Assembly (NCBI GenBank): GCA_029959865.1 | Contig: JASCPE010000007.1 | Coordinates: 1 to 64,000 of the forward strand | Length of the DNA: 64,000 bases | From: Microbacteriaceae bacterium PS02070 | Lineage (GTDB): Bacteria; Actinomycetota; Actinomycetes; Actinomycetales; Microbacteriaceae | Direction: 5' to 3' | In this document: positions 9,372 through 18,062 of the stretch, piece by piece | Layout of the letters: each line of letters begins with the position of its first letter | Position numbering within the stretch: the stretch's first letter is position 1 | Translations under genes and position numbers: made by a program | The notes under the pieces: generated by a model | The model's database searches: none | Seen by the model: only the letters and a program-made list of their open reading frames with translations | What the model was told of the DNA's origin: nothing

Positions 9372-9908
9372 ATGTCGCGTATTGGACGTCTCCCCATTGA
9401 CATCCCCTCGGGCGTGACCGTTGCGGTCGACGGAGCTACCGTCGCCGTCAAGGGCCCCAAGGGAGAACTCACCCTGACCGTCGCGAAGCCGATCGAGGTT
9501 TCCGTCGACGAGGGCCAGGTTGTTGTGTCTCGTCCCGACGACGAGCGTGAGTCGCGTGCACTGCACGGCCTCACCCGCAGCCTGATCAACAACAACATCA
9601 TCGGCGTGACCCAGGGCTACGCCAAGGGTCTCGAAGTCGTCGGCACCGGTTACCGCGTGCAGCAGAAGGGCAGCAACATCGAGTTCGCTCTCGGCTTCTC
9701 GCACCCCGTCGTCGTGGAGCCGCCGGCTGGCATCACCTTCACGGTGGAGGGCAACAACAAGGTCACCGTCAGCGGCATCGACAAGCAGGCCGTGGGCGAA
9801 GTAGCCGCCAACATCCGCAAGATCCGTAAGCCCGAGCCGTACAAGGGCAAGGGTGTGCGCTACGCCGGCGAGGTCATCCGCCGCAAGGCCGGAAAGGCTG
9901 GTAAGTAA
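9372..9908 (+). CDS. rplF: 50S ribosomal protein L6
   Basis: L6 sits near the factor-binding site of the large subunit. The 178-residue protein consists of two repeated alpha/beta domains, with [19 protein letters not shown] at the start and the family signature [14 protein letters not shown] near the C-terminus. It begins 6 bases after rpsH and is followed 2 bases later by rplR. Confidence 0.97.
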   Translation: MSRIGRLPIDIPSGVTVAVDGATVAVKGPKGELTLTVAKPIEVSVDEGQVVVSRPDDERESRALHGLTRSLINNNIIGVTQGYAKGLEVVGTGYRVQQKGSNIEFALGFSHPVVVEPPAGITFTVEGNNKVTVSGIDKQAVGEVAANIRKIRKPEPYKGKGVRYAGEVIRRKAGKAGK

Positions 9909-9910
9909 TC

Positions 9911-10270
9911 ATGGCTGTGAAGTCGAAGTCCGACGCTCGTCAGCGTCGTCACGCACGTCTTCGCAAGAAGATCGTCGGCACCGAGGCGCGTCCGCGCCTG
10001 GTCGTCACCCGCTCGGCCCGCCACGTGTTCGTGCAGCTGGTCGACGACAGCAAGGGTCACACCGTCGCATCCGCGTCGAGCCTCGAAGCGGACCTGCGTT
10101 CGTTCGACGGTGACAAGACCGCCAAGGCTCGTAAGGTCGGCGAAATCGTCGCTGAGCGTGCCAAGAAGGCCGGTGTCTCCGAGGTCATCTTCGACCGCGG
10201 TGGCAACCGCTACGCGGGCCGTGTCGCGGCGATCGCCGATGGCGCCCGTGAAGGAGGGCTGAGCCTGTGA
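9911..10270 (+). CDS. rplR: 50S ribosomal protein L18
   Basis: L18 binds 5S rRNA with L5. The 119-residue product carries the basic N-terminus ([15 protein letters not shown]), the [19 protein letters not shown] core and the C-terminal [20 protein letters not shown] motif. Its last bases overlap the GTG start of rpsE by 4 nt, so rpsE is probably coupled to it. Confidence 0.97.
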   Translation: MAVKSKSDARQRRHARLRKKIVGTEARPRLVVTRSARHVFVQLVDDSKGHTVASASSLEADLRSFDGDKTAKARKVGEIVAERAKKAGVSEVIFDRGGNRYAGRVAAIADGAREGGLSL

Positions 10271-10992
10271 GCGAAACAGTGAACAACAACGGAGAAGGCC
10301 AAGTGACCGAGCAGACCGCTCCCGCCGAGCAGACCGCCGGCACCGCGCCCGCCGAGCAGACTGCTGGCACCGCGCCCGCCGAGCGCGAGGGCCGCGAGCC
10401 CCGCCGTGGTGGCCGCGAGCGCAACAACAACCGCGACCGTGGTGGCCGCGACCGTGGGGACAGCCAGTTCCTTGAGCGTGTCGTGACCATCAACCGCGTG
10501 TCGAAGGTCGTGAAGGGTGGACGTCGGTTCAGCTTCACCGCGCTCGTCGTCGTCGGTGACGGCAACGGACTCGTCGGCGTCGGCTACGGCAAGGCGCGTG
10601 AGGTTCCTCTCGCCATCTCCAAGGGTGTCGAGGAAGCTAAGCGCAACTTCTTCCGGGTACCGCGCGTCGGCTCGACCATTCCGCACCCCGTCCAGGGTGA
10701 GGCTGCCGCGGGCGTCGTTCTCCTTCGTCCCGCAGCCGCCGGTACCGGTGTTATCGCCGGTGGTCCCGTCCGTGCCGTTCTCGAGTGCGCCGGCATCCAC
10801 GACGTCCTCTCGAAGTCGCTCGGTTCGTCGAACACGATCAACATCGTGCACGCGACCGTCGAGGCCCTCAAGCAGCTTGAGGAGCCGCGTGCGGTTGCCG
10901 CGCGCCGTGGCCTGGACTTCGACCAGGTCGCCCCGGCCCGGCTTATCCGTGCGGAGGCAGAGGCCGCCCAGGAGCAGAAGGTAGGTGCGTGA
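10267..10992 (+). CDS. rpsE: 30S ribosomal protein S5 with repeat-containing N-terminal extension
   Basis: S5 contributes to decoding fidelity and mRNA channel structure. The conserved part (about residues 66-225: [20 protein letters not shown], the [21 protein letters not shown] motif and the C-terminal S5 domain) is preceded by about 65 extra residues. These comprise a TAPAEQTAG repeat (27-base units at 10315-10341 and 10342-10368, plus a partial third) and an Arg/Gly/Asn-rich stretch ([17 protein letters not shown]). The GTG at 10267 has AGGAGG 9 bases upstream; another GTG at 10303, also preceded by GGAGAAGG, could produce a form shorter by 12 residues. Confidence 0.94.
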   Translation: MSETVNNNGEGQVTEQTAPAEQTAGTAPAEQTAGTAPAEREGREPRRGGRERNNNRDRGGRDRGDSQFLERVVTINRVSKVVKGGRRFSFTALVVVGDGNGLVGVGYGKAREVPLAISKGVEEAKRNFFRVPRVGSTIPHPVQGEAAAGVVLLRPAAAGTGVIAGGPVRAVLECAGIHDVLSKSLGSSNTINIVHATVEALKQLEEPRAVAARRGLDFDQVAPARLIRAEAEAAQEQKVGA

Positions 10993-11177
10993 TGGCCGCC
11001 CGTTTGAAGGTCACGCAGATCAAGTCCAAGGTGAGCGAAAAGCAGAACCAGCGTGACACGCTGCGTTCGCTCGGTCTGAAGCGGATCGGCGACTCCGTCG
11101 TCCGTCCCGACGACGCGCAGACGCGCGGATACGTTCGGACCGTCGCACACCTCGTCAGCATCGAGGAGATCAACTGA
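10992..11177 (+). CDS. rpmD: 50S ribosomal protein L30
   Basis: L30 is a small nonessential large-subunit protein. The 61-residue product begins [20 protein letters not shown] and contains [18 protein letters not shown], the family core. ATG at 10992 overlaps the rpsE stop by one base; a GTG one codon earlier is less likely. One-base overlap with rplO follows. Confidence 0.95.
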   Translation: MAARLKVTQIKSKVSEKQNQRDTLRSLGLKRIGDSVVRPDDAQTRGYVRTVAHLVSIEEIN

Positions 11178-11677
11178 TGGCTGAGAAGAAGCCCGCCGCC
11201 AAGAAGGCGGCTGCCAGCAAGGATGAGGCGCAGTCGCGTCCCGGCGTCCTGAAGGTCCACCACCTGCGTCCGGTCCCCGGCGCCAACACCGCGAAGACCC
11301 GTGTCGGTCGCGGTGAGGGCTCGAAGGGCAAGACCGCGGGCCGCGGCACCAAGGGAACCAAGGCGCGCTACCAGGTGCGCCCAGGATTCGAGGGTGGCCA
11401 GACGCCGCTGCACATGCGGACGCCGAAGCTGCGCGGGTTCAAGAACCCGTTCCGCGTCGAGTACCAGGTCGTGAACCTGGACAAGCTCGCGGAGCTGTAC
11501 CCCACCGGTGGCGACGTCACCGTGAGCGACCTCGTCGCCAAGGGTGCCGTCCGTAAGAATGAGAAGGTCAAGGTGCTCGGCACCGGCGACATCACCGTCG
11601 CGCTGACCGTCCAGGTCGACAAGGTCTCGGGCTCGGCAGAGCAGAAGATCGTCGCCGCAGGCGGTTCGATCAAGTAA
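11177..11677 (+). CDS. rplO: 50S ribosomal protein L15
   Basis: L15 is a late-assembling protein. The 166-residue sequence has an N-terminal extension ([20 protein letters not shown]) ahead of the family start [20 protein letters not shown], then the glycine/lysine-rich [19 protein letters not shown] and the signature at the C-terminus. It closes the spc-like ribosomal run before a hairpin and secY. Confidence 0.96.
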   Translation: MAEKKPAAKKAAASKDEAQSRPGVLKVHHLRPVPGANTAKTRVGRGEGSKGKTAGRGTKGTKARYQVRPGFEGGQTPLHMRTPKLRGFKNPFRVEYQVVNLDKLAELYPTGGDVTVSDLVAKGAVRKNEKVKVLGTGDITVALTVQVDKVSGSAEQKIVAAGGSIK

Positions 11678-11684
11678 CAACCGC

Positions 11685-11718
11685 ATCGGGGGTTGAAGCA
11701 TTCGCTTCGACCCCCGAT
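11685..11718 (+). terminator. strong hairpin between rplO and secY
   Basis: A 14-base arm (11685-11698, beginning ATCGGGGG) pairs with 11705-11718 with one G-T wobble and a 6-base loop. No T run follows, so it may act as a partial terminator, RNA end or processing signal that lowers secY expression relative to the ribosomal genes. Confidence 0.5.
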
Positions 11719-11770
11719 CGGCCGTTCGGCCCCCATCGCCCTCGAAAGCGATTCTGAGGCCCCGCTCGGC

Positions 11771-11776
11771 TAACCT
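11771..11776 (+). promoter_or_regulatory. possible -10 element for secY-adk-map
   Basis: TAACCT after the hairpin resembles the actinobacterial -10 consensus. It would give a leader of about 40 bases that includes the secY GGGAGGA ribosome binding site. No clear -35 is seen. Confidence 0.35.
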
Positions 11777-11824
11777 GGACGATGGTGACCTCTCGAGGCA
11801 CCGCAGTCCCACGGGAGGATTCCT

Positions 11825-13150
11825 TTGTTCAGCGCCATCGCGCGGGTGTTCCGCACCCCCGATCTTCGACGCAAGATCGGGTTCACACTGGCGATCATCG
11901 CCATTTATCGTCTCGGTGCCCACGTCCCCACACCGTTCGTGAGTTTCCCGAACGTTCAAAGCTGTCTCGACCAGACCGGAACCACCGAGGGCCTCCTCTC
12001 CCTCGTGAACCTCTTCTCCGGTGGCGCGCTCATGCAGCTGTCGATCTTTGCGCTGGGGGTCATGCCCTACATCACCGCGACGATCATCGTGCAGCTGCTT
12101 CGCGTGGTGATCCCGCACTTCGAGACGCTGTACAAAGAGGGCCAGTCCGGCCAGGCGAAGCTCACTCAGTACACGCGGTATCTGACGATCGCCCTCGCGC
12201 TGCTGCAGTCGACCACCCTGGTGACCGTTGCCCGCTCTGGGCAGCTCTTCCCGAACACCGGCATTGCCGAGTGTGACGCGCTGCTGACCAACGAGTCGTG
12301 GTGGGCAGCGCTCCTCATGATCATCACGATGACGGCCGGCACCGGCCTCATCATGTGGTTCGCAGAGATGGTGACCGAGCGTGGTGTCGGCAACGGCATG
12401 TCGCTGCTCATCTTCGTCTCCATTGCCGCGACATTCCCCGCCGCGCTGTGGGGAATCGCACAGACCAACGGCTTCGAGATCTTCCTGCTTGTCTTGGCCG
12501 TCGGAATCGTTGTCGTCGCGCTCGTCGTGTTCGTCGAGCAATCACAACGTCGGATTCCCGTCCAGTACGCCAAGCGCATGGTCGGCCGGCGAACGGTCGG
12601 TGGCACCAACACCTACATCCCGATCAAGGTGAACATGGCCGGTGTCGTGCCCGTCATCTTCGCGTCGTCGCTGCTGTACATCCCCGCGCTGATCGCGCAG
12701 TTCAACATGCAGCCCGACGCGAACGGCAACGTTCCCGGCTGGGTCGCGTGGATCCAGCAGTACTTCCAGACCGGGGACCACCCGCTCTACATGGCGGTGT
12801 ACTTCCTCCTGATCGTCGGTTTCACCTACTTCTATGTCGCCATCACGTTCAATCCCGTCGATGTCGCCGACAACATGAAGAAGTACGGCGGATTCATTCC
12901 CGGGATCCGTGCCGGGCGCCCGACCGCCGAGTACCTGGACTACGTCCTCACTCGCATCACGTTGCCCGGGTCGATCTACCTCGGTCTCATCGCGTTGATT
13001 CCGCTGGTCGCACTGGCCACGGTCGGGGCGAACCAGAACTTCCCGTTCGGCGGTGCGTCGATCCTCATCATCGTCGGTGTGGGGCTGGACACCGTGAAGC
13101 AGATCGACGCGCAGCTCCAGCAGCGCCACTATGAAGGGCTCCTCCGATGA
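11825..13150 (+). CDS. secY: preprotein translocase subunit SecY
   Basis: SecY is the channel-forming subunit of the Sec translocase in the cytoplasmic membrane. The 441-residue product shows ten hydrophobic helices, the family start FRTPDLRRKIGFTLAIIAIYRLGAHVPTP, the plug/TM2 segment FSGGALMQLSIFALGVMPYITATIIVQLL, and cytoplasmic loops with QSQRRIPVQYAKRM. The start is TTG, 11825, supported by GGGAGGA just upstream and by alignment to the family N-terminus. It overlaps adk by 4 bases (ATGA). Confidence 0.96.
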   Translation: MFSAIARVFRTPDLRRKIGFTLAIIAIYRLGAHVPTPFVSFPNVQSCLDQTGTTEGLLSLVNLFSGGALMQLSIFALGVMPYITATIIVQLLRVVIPHFETLYKEGQSGQAKLTQYTRYLTIALALLQSTTLVTVARSGQLFPNTGIAECDALLTNESWWAALLMIITMTAGTGLIMWFAEMVTERGVGNGMSLLIFVSIAATFPAALWGIAQTNGFEIFLLVLAVGIVVVALVVFVEQSQRRIPVQYAKRMVGRRTVGGTNTYIPIKVNMAGVVPVIFASSLLYIPALIAQFNMQPDANGNVPGWVAWIQQYFQTGDHPLYMAVYFLLIVGFTYFYVAITFNPVDVADNMKKYGGFIPGIRAGRPTAEYLDYVLTRITLPGSIYLGLIALIPLVALATVGANQNFPFGGASILIIVGVGLDTVKQIDAQLQQRHYEGLLR

Positions 13151-13758
13151 CCGACACCGCGCAGACGACCACCCCCGCACGGCTTCTCATCATCGGTCCG
13201 CAGGGCTCTGGCAAGGGCACCCAGGCAGCCCGCATCACGGAACTGCTGAGCATCCCGGCGATCTCCACCGGCGACCTGTTCCGTGCTCACGTCAAGAATG
13301 AGACCGATCTGGGCAAGCAGGTCAAGGCTGTGCTCGACCGCGGCGAGCTTGTCACCGACGACATGACGTTCTCGCTCGTGCGTGATCGCCTGAACGAAGG
13401 CGACACGGGCAACGGGTTTCTGCTGGATGGCTTCCCGCGCAATGCGGCCCAGGTCACTCTGCTCGATGAGTTCCTGACCCCGCGTCAGGAGGAGTTGACC
13501 GCGGTCATCGAGCTCGGGGTTCCCCGGGAGGTGTCGATCGATCGGCTCTTCCAGCGGGCGCAGGAGCAGGGCCGCACGGACGACACCGAAGAGGTCATCA
13601 GCAAGCGACTGGAGATCTACGAGAAGGAAACCGCACCCATCCTCGACGTGTACCGCTCTCGTGGCCTCGTCGACACCGTCGACGGCGTCGGATCTCTGGA
13701 AGAAGTCACCGCGCGAATCGTCGGTGCGCTCAGCACACGCGGCATCGCCGCCTCCTGA
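13147..13758 (+). CDS. adk: adenylate kinase
   Basis: Interconverts AMP + ATP and 2 ADP. The 203-residue protein has the P-loop GPQGSGKGT at residues 17-25, the AMP-binding STGDLFRAHV and DGFPRNAAQ motifs, and the short LID variant without the zinc-binding insert. The secY-adk-map order is conserved in many bacteria. Start overlaps the secY stop; only 1 base separates its stop from the map GTG. Confidence 0.96.
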   Translation: MTDTAQTTTPARLLIIGPQGSGKGTQAARITELLSIPAISTGDLFRAHVKNETDLGKQVKAVLDRGELVTDDMTFSLVRDRLNEGDTGNGFLLDGFPRNAAQVTLLDEFLTPRQEELTAVIELGVPREVSIDRLFQRAQEQGRTDDTEEVISKRLEIYEKETAPILDVYRSRGLVDTVDGVGSLEEVTARIVGALSTRGIAAS

Positions 13759-13759
13759 C

Positions 13760-14590
13760 GTGTGGCGCTCGCTCTATAAGACTCCCGCGCAGCTTCGGGG
13801 GATGGTTGAGCCCGGCCTCATCACCGCAGCAGCGCTTGACGCCGTCGCCGCGGCCATCGCGCCCGGAGCGACGACGGGTGAGCTCGACGCGATCGCCGAC
13901 CAGGTGGTCACCGCACGGGGGGCCGAGTCGAACTTCAAGCTCGTTCGCGGCTACCGCCACACCACGTGCATCTCCGTCAACCGCGAGGTGGTCCACGGCA
14001 TCCCGGGCTCTCGCGTGCTCGCGCCGGGCGACATCGTGTCGGTCGACGCCGGCGCGAAGTTCCGCGGCTGGAACGGCGATAGCGCACGCACATTCGTCGT
14101 TCCCGGGGGAGAAGACGCCGATCTGGTCGCCTCCCGGGAGCGCCTGTCCGCGGTGACCGAACGGTCGCTCTGGGCAGGCATCGCTGCGCTCGCGTCCGCG
14201 TCGCATGTCGGTGAGATCGGAGCCGCGGTGCAAGGCGCGATCGAAGCCTCCGGCGAGGACTATGGCATCCTTCGCGACTACGTCGGGCACGGAATCGGTC
14301 GCAAGATGCACGAGTCGCCGACCGTGTTCAACTACCGGGTCGACGATCTCGGTCCCGAGATCAAGCCGGGCCTGTGTGTCGCGATCGAACCGATGATCGT
14401 GACGGGCTCTGACGCGACACTCGTCGAGGACGATGGGTGGACGGTCTCGACCGTGGACGGCGGTGACGGCTCACATTGGGAACATAGCGTCGCCGTGCAC
14501 GATGGAGGCATCTGGGTCCTCACAGCCGCTGACGGCGGCGCTTCAGGGCTGTCCGATTTCGGCATCGTTCCCGTGCCGATCGGCTCATAA
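13760..14590 (+). CDS. map: type I methionine aminopeptidase
   Basis: Removes the N-terminal Met from nascent proteins. The 276-residue product has the pita-bread fold motifs with metal ligands in SVDAGAKFRGWNGDSARTF (two Asp), YVGHGIGRKMHESP (His) and VAIEPMI (Glu), and CISVNREVVHGIPG in the substrate pocket. The GTG at 13760 gives the usual WRSLYKTPAQLR start; an ATG at 13802 is a shorter alternative. It lacks a zinc-finger N-terminal extension. Confidence 0.93.
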   Translation: MWRSLYKTPAQLRGMVEPGLITAAALDAVAAAIAPGATTGELDAIADQVVTARGAESNFKLVRGYRHTTCISVNREVVHGIPGSRVLAPGDIVSVDAGAKFRGWNGDSARTFVVPGGEDADLVASRERLSAVTERSLWAGIAALASASHVGEIGAAVQGAIEASGEDYGILRDYVGHGIGRKMHESPTVFNYRVDDLGPEIKPGLCVAIEPMIVTGSDATLVEDDGWTVSTVDGGDGSHWEHSVAVHDGGIWVLTAADGGASGLSDFGIVPVPIGS

Positions 14591-14620
14591 CTTCAGTATT
14601 CGACGGAAAGGTGGCGGCGC

Positions 14621-15298
14621 GTGGCGACGCAGGCGGGTAAGGCGAACTGGTTCGCGATCTGGGTGAGTGCCGGCGTGGTCGCACTCCTCGTTGTCGTACT
14701 GGTCGCGGTGGTCTGGATGAACAACCAGGCGTCGGCGCCGGCGGCACGGCCCGACAGTGCCGGGATCAATCAGACCTCCGGCGCGGTGGAAGTGGGTGGC
14801 GGCGACAGCGCTGTGGACATCTACTTCGACTTCTACTGCCCGCACTGCCAGGAGTTCGAGAGTGTGTACGGCGATACTCTGACCGATGAGCTCGAGGCTG
14901 GATCCATCACGCTCAACCTGCACCCGGTGGCGCTCAGCGGCTTGAATGCTGCGTCCGGGACGGACTTCTCCAAGCGTGCCTCCAACGCGATGTATTGCGT
15001 GGCCGCCGCCGAGCCCACGGCTGCCTACCCGTTCTACACGTCGTTGTTCGCACAGAACCCGAGCGGTGAGGGTCTCACCGATGCGGAACTGATCGGCTTG
15101 GCAGAGAGCGCCGGCGCGACCGGTATCGACAGCTGCGTCTCCGACCGCGAGTGGGATGACCTGGTCAGCGAGCAGACGCAGTCGATCCCCGCCAACCCGG
15201 ACACCGGCGACGCGGGTACCCCGACGGTCCTCGTCAACGACGAGTACCTGACCCTCACCGGCGACCCCGCCGCCGACATCACCGCCCGCATCGGCTGA
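14621..15298 (+). CDS. membrane-anchored DsbA-family thiol-disulfide protein
   Basis: The 225-residue protein has one N-terminal membrane helix (residues about 9-33) and a periplasm-side thioredoxin fold with the redox motif CPHC at residues 73-76, followed by the inserted helical domain and a cis-Pro region GTPTVLVN near residue 206. This is the DsbA/MdbA-like or DSBA oxidoreductase layout used for folding exported proteins in actinobacteria. GTG at 14621 follows a GGAAAGG-type site 30 bases after map. No DsbB/VKOR partner is in the window. Confidence 0.85.
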   Translation: MATQAGKANWFAIWVSAGVVALLVVVLVAVVWMNNQASAPAARPDSAGINQTSGAVEVGGGDSAVDIYFDFYCPHCQEFESVYGDTLTDELEAGSITLNLHPVALSGLNAASGTDFSKRASNAMYCVAAAEPTAAYPFYTSLFAQNPSGEGLTDAELIGLAESAGATGIDSCVSDREWDDLVSEQTQSIPANPDTGDAGTPTVLVNDEYLTLTGDPAADITARIG

Positions 15299-15330
15299 TC
15301 CCCGTCGCGCGCGTCCGCGTACCCTTACCG

Positions 15331-15402
15331 CGAGACTGCTCACCCGTGTCGAGACTGCAGTAACCACCACGCGTCTCACCGCGGGCGTGCAGTCTCGTGG
15401 TT
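15331..15402. repeat. nested inverted and direct repeats upstream of infA
   Basis: CGAGACTGC occurs at 15331-15339 and again at 15350-15358; the second copy is part of a 10-base arm (15350-15359) perfectly matched in inverse by 15388-15397. Inside the loop AACCAC (15362-15367) can instead pair with GTGGTT (15397-15402), so two exclusive structures are possible. It may be a dispersed intergenic palindrome or a terminator of the DsbA-like gene. Confidence 0.5.
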
Positions 15403-15429
15403 TCGGGGAAGGGCACCCTACGCGTCAGG

Positions 15430-15458
15430 TTGCCGAGTTGTCAATCGGGGCGTATACT
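15430..15458 (+). promoter_or_regulatory. probable sigma-A promoter of infA operon
   Basis: TTGCCG (15430-15435) and TATACT (15453-15458) are spaced by 17 bases. The expected start near 15465 would leave a leader of about 90 bases before infA. This is one of the clearest promoters in the window. Confidence 0.7.
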
Positions 15459-15553
15459 CGACATTTGGTGCTTTGCGCCTCTTTGGCGTGTTTCCGCACC
15501 AGCAAACCCACCCACCGCAGACCGACCGGTATGCACAAAGCGTAAGCGAGGCT

Positions 15554-15775
15554 ATGGCGAAAAAAGACGGTGTCATCGAGATTGAGGGCACGATTTCCGA
15601 GGCGCTGCCCAACGCGATGTTTCGCGTTGAGTTGACGAACGGACACAAGGTCCTTGCCACGATCTCCGGCAAGATGCGACAGAACTACATCCGCATCATC
15701 CCCGAAGACCGCGTCGTTGTAGAGCTCAGCCCCTACGACCTCACGCGCGGACGCATCGTCTACCGCTACCGCTAA
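15554..15775 (+). CDS. infA: translation initiation factor IF-1
   Basis: IF-1 binds the 30S A site during initiation. The 73-residue S1-fold protein begins [20 protein letters not shown] and ends [11 protein letters not shown], which is the standard full-length IF-1. ATG 15554 is chosen on family length although upstream in-frame starts exist. It leads the alpha-type operon infA-rpmJ-rpsM-rpsK-rpoA-rplQ. Confidence 0.97.
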   Translation: MAKKDGVIEIEGTISEALPNAMFRVELTNGHKVLATISGKMRQNYIRIIPEDRVVVELSPYDLTRGRIVYRYR

Positions 15776-15836
15776 ACCGGTCGAGAAGTAACGGCCCGTG
15801 CGTGCACGGGTACGAAGACAGCGAACAGGAAGAACA

Positions 15837-15953
15837 ATGAAGGTCAAGCCCTCGGTTAAGCCGATCTGCGACCACTGCAAGGTCATCCGCCGCCACGGCC
15901 GCGTCATGGTCATCTGCAAGTCGAACCCGCGCCACAAGCAGCGCCAGGGTTGA
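15837..15953 (+). CDS. rpmJ: 50S ribosomal protein L36
   Basis: A 38-residue zinc-ribbon ribosomal protein. It reads [20 protein letters not shown] and continues [20 protein letters not shown], with the C-x2-C ... C-x4-H zinc ligands intact (C11, C14, C27, H33), so this is the zinc-binding type. It lies 61 bases after infA with an AGGAAGAA site, in the expected place. Too short for most gene finders' default limits. Confidence 0.95.
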   Translation: MKVKPSVKPICDHCKVIRRHGRVMVICKSNPRHKQRQG

Positions 15954-15998
15954 TACAACGCGGCGTGAGCCGCACTCATAACTCAATACACAACAACG

Positions 15999-16059
15999 GC
16001 AGGATCAGAACCTCCTCGGAGGGGACACCTCGGGGCGGAGGCCCGGGCACCGATCCTGC
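15999..16059 (+). promoter_or_regulatory. long-range hairpin in the rpmJ-rpsM leader
   Basis: GCAGGATC (15999-16006) pairs perfectly with GATCCTGC (16052-16059); inner segments (CCTC..GAGG near 16011-16022) allow further pairing. It sits between rpmJ and the rpsM start. It may be a leader structure controlling rpsM or the following genes; function is inferred only from position. Confidence 0.35.
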
Positions 16060-16091
16060 TCCACACCTCCACAACACTCCAGGAGAACCGC

Positions 16092-16469
16092 ATGGCACGT
16101 CTTGCCGGCGTTGACATCCCGCGCGATAAGCGCGTGGTGATCGCACTCACGTACATCTACGGCGTTGGCCGTACCCGCGCCCAGGAGATCCTCGCTGAGA
16201 CGAAGATCGACGGCAACATCCGCGTCAAGGACCTCAGCGACGACCAGCTCGTCGCGCTCCGTGACTTCATCGAAGCCACCTACAAGGTGGAGGGTGACCT
16301 CCGCCGTGAAGTGGCTGCCGACATCCGCCGCAAGGTCGAGATCGGCTCCTACGAAGGCCTCCGCCACCGTCGCGGCCTTCCGGTGCGCGGTCAGCGCACG
16401 AAGACCAACGCGCGTACGCGTAAGGGTCCCAAGAAGACGGTCGCCGGCAAGAAGAAGGCCGGCCGTTAA
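16092..16469 (+). CDS. rpsM: 30S ribosomal protein S13
   Basis: S13 in the 30S head contacts tRNAs and forms bridges to the 50S subunit. The 125-residue protein begins [20 protein letters not shown], includes the helix-hairpin-helix [14 protein letters not shown] and the motif [20 protein letters not shown], then a basic tail. Ribosome binding site AGGAGAA precedes the ATG. rpsK follows after 25 bases. Confidence 0.97.
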   Translation: MARLAGVDIPRDKRVVIALTYIYGVGRTRAQEILAETKIDGNIRVKDLSDDQLVALRDFIEATYKVEGDLRREVAADIRRKVEIGSYEGLRHRRGLPVRGQRTKTNARTRKGPKKTVAGKKKAGR

Positions 16470-16494
16470 GGCCCGCCCGCGTTAGGAGAAACTC

Positions 16495-16893
16495 ATGGCA
16501 CAGGCCAAGTCTGCGGCGCGCAAGCCGCGTCGCAAGGAAAAGAAGAACATCGCGCTGGGTCAGGCCCACATCAAGTCGACGTTCAACAACACCATCGTTT
16601 CGATCACCGACCCCCAGGGCGCTGTCATCAGCTGGGCATCCTCGGGTGGCGTCGGGTTCAAGGGCTCGCGCAAGTCGACCCCGTATGCCGCCGGTATGGC
16701 CGCCGAATCGGCTGCCCGTCAGGCTGCGGAGCACGGCGTCAAGAAGGTCGACGTTCTCGTGAAGGGTCCGGGTTCGGGCCGCGAGACCGCGATCCGTTCG
16801 CTCCAGGCCGCTGGCCTCGAGGTGGGGTCCATCCAGGACGTCACCCCGCAGGCGCACAACGGCTGCCGTCCGCCTAAGCGTCGGCGCGTCTGA
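16495..16893 (+). CDS. rpsK: 30S ribosomal protein S11
   Basis: S11 lies on the platform near the E site. The 132-residue protein shows [20 protein letters not shown] and the C-terminal signature [18 protein letters not shown], full length. A GGAG-type site precedes it. In many actinobacteria rpsD follows; here a hairpin and a 132-base gap lead straight to rpoA. Confidence 0.97.
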   Translation: MAQAKSAARKPRRKEKKNIALGQAHIKSTFNNTIVSITDPQGAVISWASSGGVGFKGSRKSTPYAAGMAAESAARQAAEHGVKKVDVLVKGPGSGRETAIRSLQAAGLEVGSIQDVTPQAHNGCRPPKRRRV

Positions 16894-16922
16894 ACCGGTG
16901 CCCCGCCTCCGCGGGGCCCGGT
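16894..16922 (+). terminator. GC-rich hairpin after rpsK
   Basis: GCCCCGC (16900-16906) pairs with GCGGGGC (16911-16917), extended by ACCGG/CCGGT with one bulged T. A loose T run (CTTTT at 16931-16935) follows some bases later. It may be an attenuator between the ribosomal genes and rpoA. Confidence 0.45.
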
Positions 16923-17025
16923 CCTCACACCTTTTCGCGGGCACGCCGTGTCCGCCAGACGACAACTCAACACCTCAGCTACTGCACGTGTCATATAGCG
17001 GGCACGTGATGGAAAGGAACACATA

Positions 17026-18015
17026 GTGCTCATCGCACAGCGTCCCACCCTTACCGAGGAGAAGATCGGCGAGTTCCGCAGCCGGTTCGTGATCGAGCCG
17101 CTCGAGCCCGGCTTCGGTTACACCATCGGTAACGCGCTTCGTCGCAGCCTCCTCTCGTCGATCCCCGGTGCGGCTGTCACCGGAATTCGCATCGACGGAG
17201 TGCTGCACGAGTTCAGCACGATCCCCGGGGTCAAGGAGGATGTCACCGAGATCATCCTCAACATCAAGCAGCTCGTCGTCTCCAGCGAGCGCGACGAGCC
17301 GATCACGGCGTACCTGCGCAAGACCGGCGCCGGCGAAGTGACCGCGGCCGACATCTCCGCACCCGCCGGTGTCGAGGTTCACAACCCGGAGCTCGTCATC
17401 GCGACGCTCAACGACTCGGCAAAGTTCGAGCTTGAGCTGACGATCGAGCGTGGCCGCGGCTACGTCTCGGCCACCCAGAACCGCAACGAGTACGCCGAAG
17501 TGGGCGCCGTGCCCATCGACTCGATCTACTCGCCGGTTCTCAAGGTCAGCTACCGCGTCGACGCCACCCGTGCGGGCGAGCGAACTGACTTCGACAAGCT
17601 CGTCCTGGACGTCGAGACCAAGTCCTCCATCGCGCCGCGCGACGCGGTCGCATCGGCTGGCCGCACGCTCACCGAGCTCTTCGGCCTCGCACGCGAGCTG
17701 AACGTCGAGGCGGAAGGTATCGAGATCGGTCCCGCTCCGGTCGCCGAGGTCCTCACCAACGAGCTCTCGATGCCAATCGAAGACCTTGACCTGTCGGTCC
17801 GGTCCTACAACTGCCTCAAGCGTGAGGGCATCAACACGGTGTCCGAGCTGGTCGCCCTCTCCGAGACGCAGCTGATGAACATCCGCAACTTCGGTCAGAA
17901 GTCCGTCGACGAGGTGCGCGACAAGCTCACCTCTCTCGGCCTTTCGCTGAAGGATTCCGTTCCCGGCTTCGATGGCGCCCACTTCTACGGCGGCTACGAC
18001 GACGAGAACGCGTAA
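17026..18015 (+). CDS. rpoA: DNA-directed RNA polymerase alpha subunit
   Basis: Alpha initiates RNA polymerase assembly and its C-terminal domain contacts activators and UP elements. The 329-residue protein starts at GTG 17026 and shows the alpha-NTD ([20 protein letters not shown], dimer helix) and the alpha-CTD ([20 protein letters not shown] ... [18 protein letters not shown]). A GGAAAGG site is upstream. It is followed by rplQ after 47 bases, the standard pairing. Confidence 0.97.
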   Translation: MLIAQRPTLTEEKIGEFRSRFVIEPLEPGFGYTIGNALRRSLLSSIPGAAVTGIRIDGVLHEFSTIPGVKEDVTEIILNIKQLVVSSERDEPITAYLRKTGAGEVTAADISAPAGVEVHNPELVIATLNDSAKFELELTIERGRGYVSATQNRNEYAEVGAVPIDSIYSPVLKVSYRVDATRAGERTDFDKLVLDVETKSSIAPRDAVASAGRTLTELFGLARELNVEAEGIEIGPAPVAEVLTNELSMPIEDLDLSVRSYNCLKREGINTVSELVALSETQLMNIRNFGQKSVDEVRDKLTSLGLSLKDSVPGFDGAHFYGGYDDENA

Positions 18016-18062
18016 TTCCGACGCCTCGCTGACACCGACTTCTTTCCCTCTGGAGTAACGAA

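Noticed and set aside
8157..9704. Minus-strand open frame opposite rplE, rpsH and rplF
   Set aside because: Crosses three conserved ribosomal genes and reflects codon bias only.
10943..12541. Minus-strand open frame of about 530 codons opposite rpmD-rplO-secY
   Set aside because: Antisense shadow with no domain.
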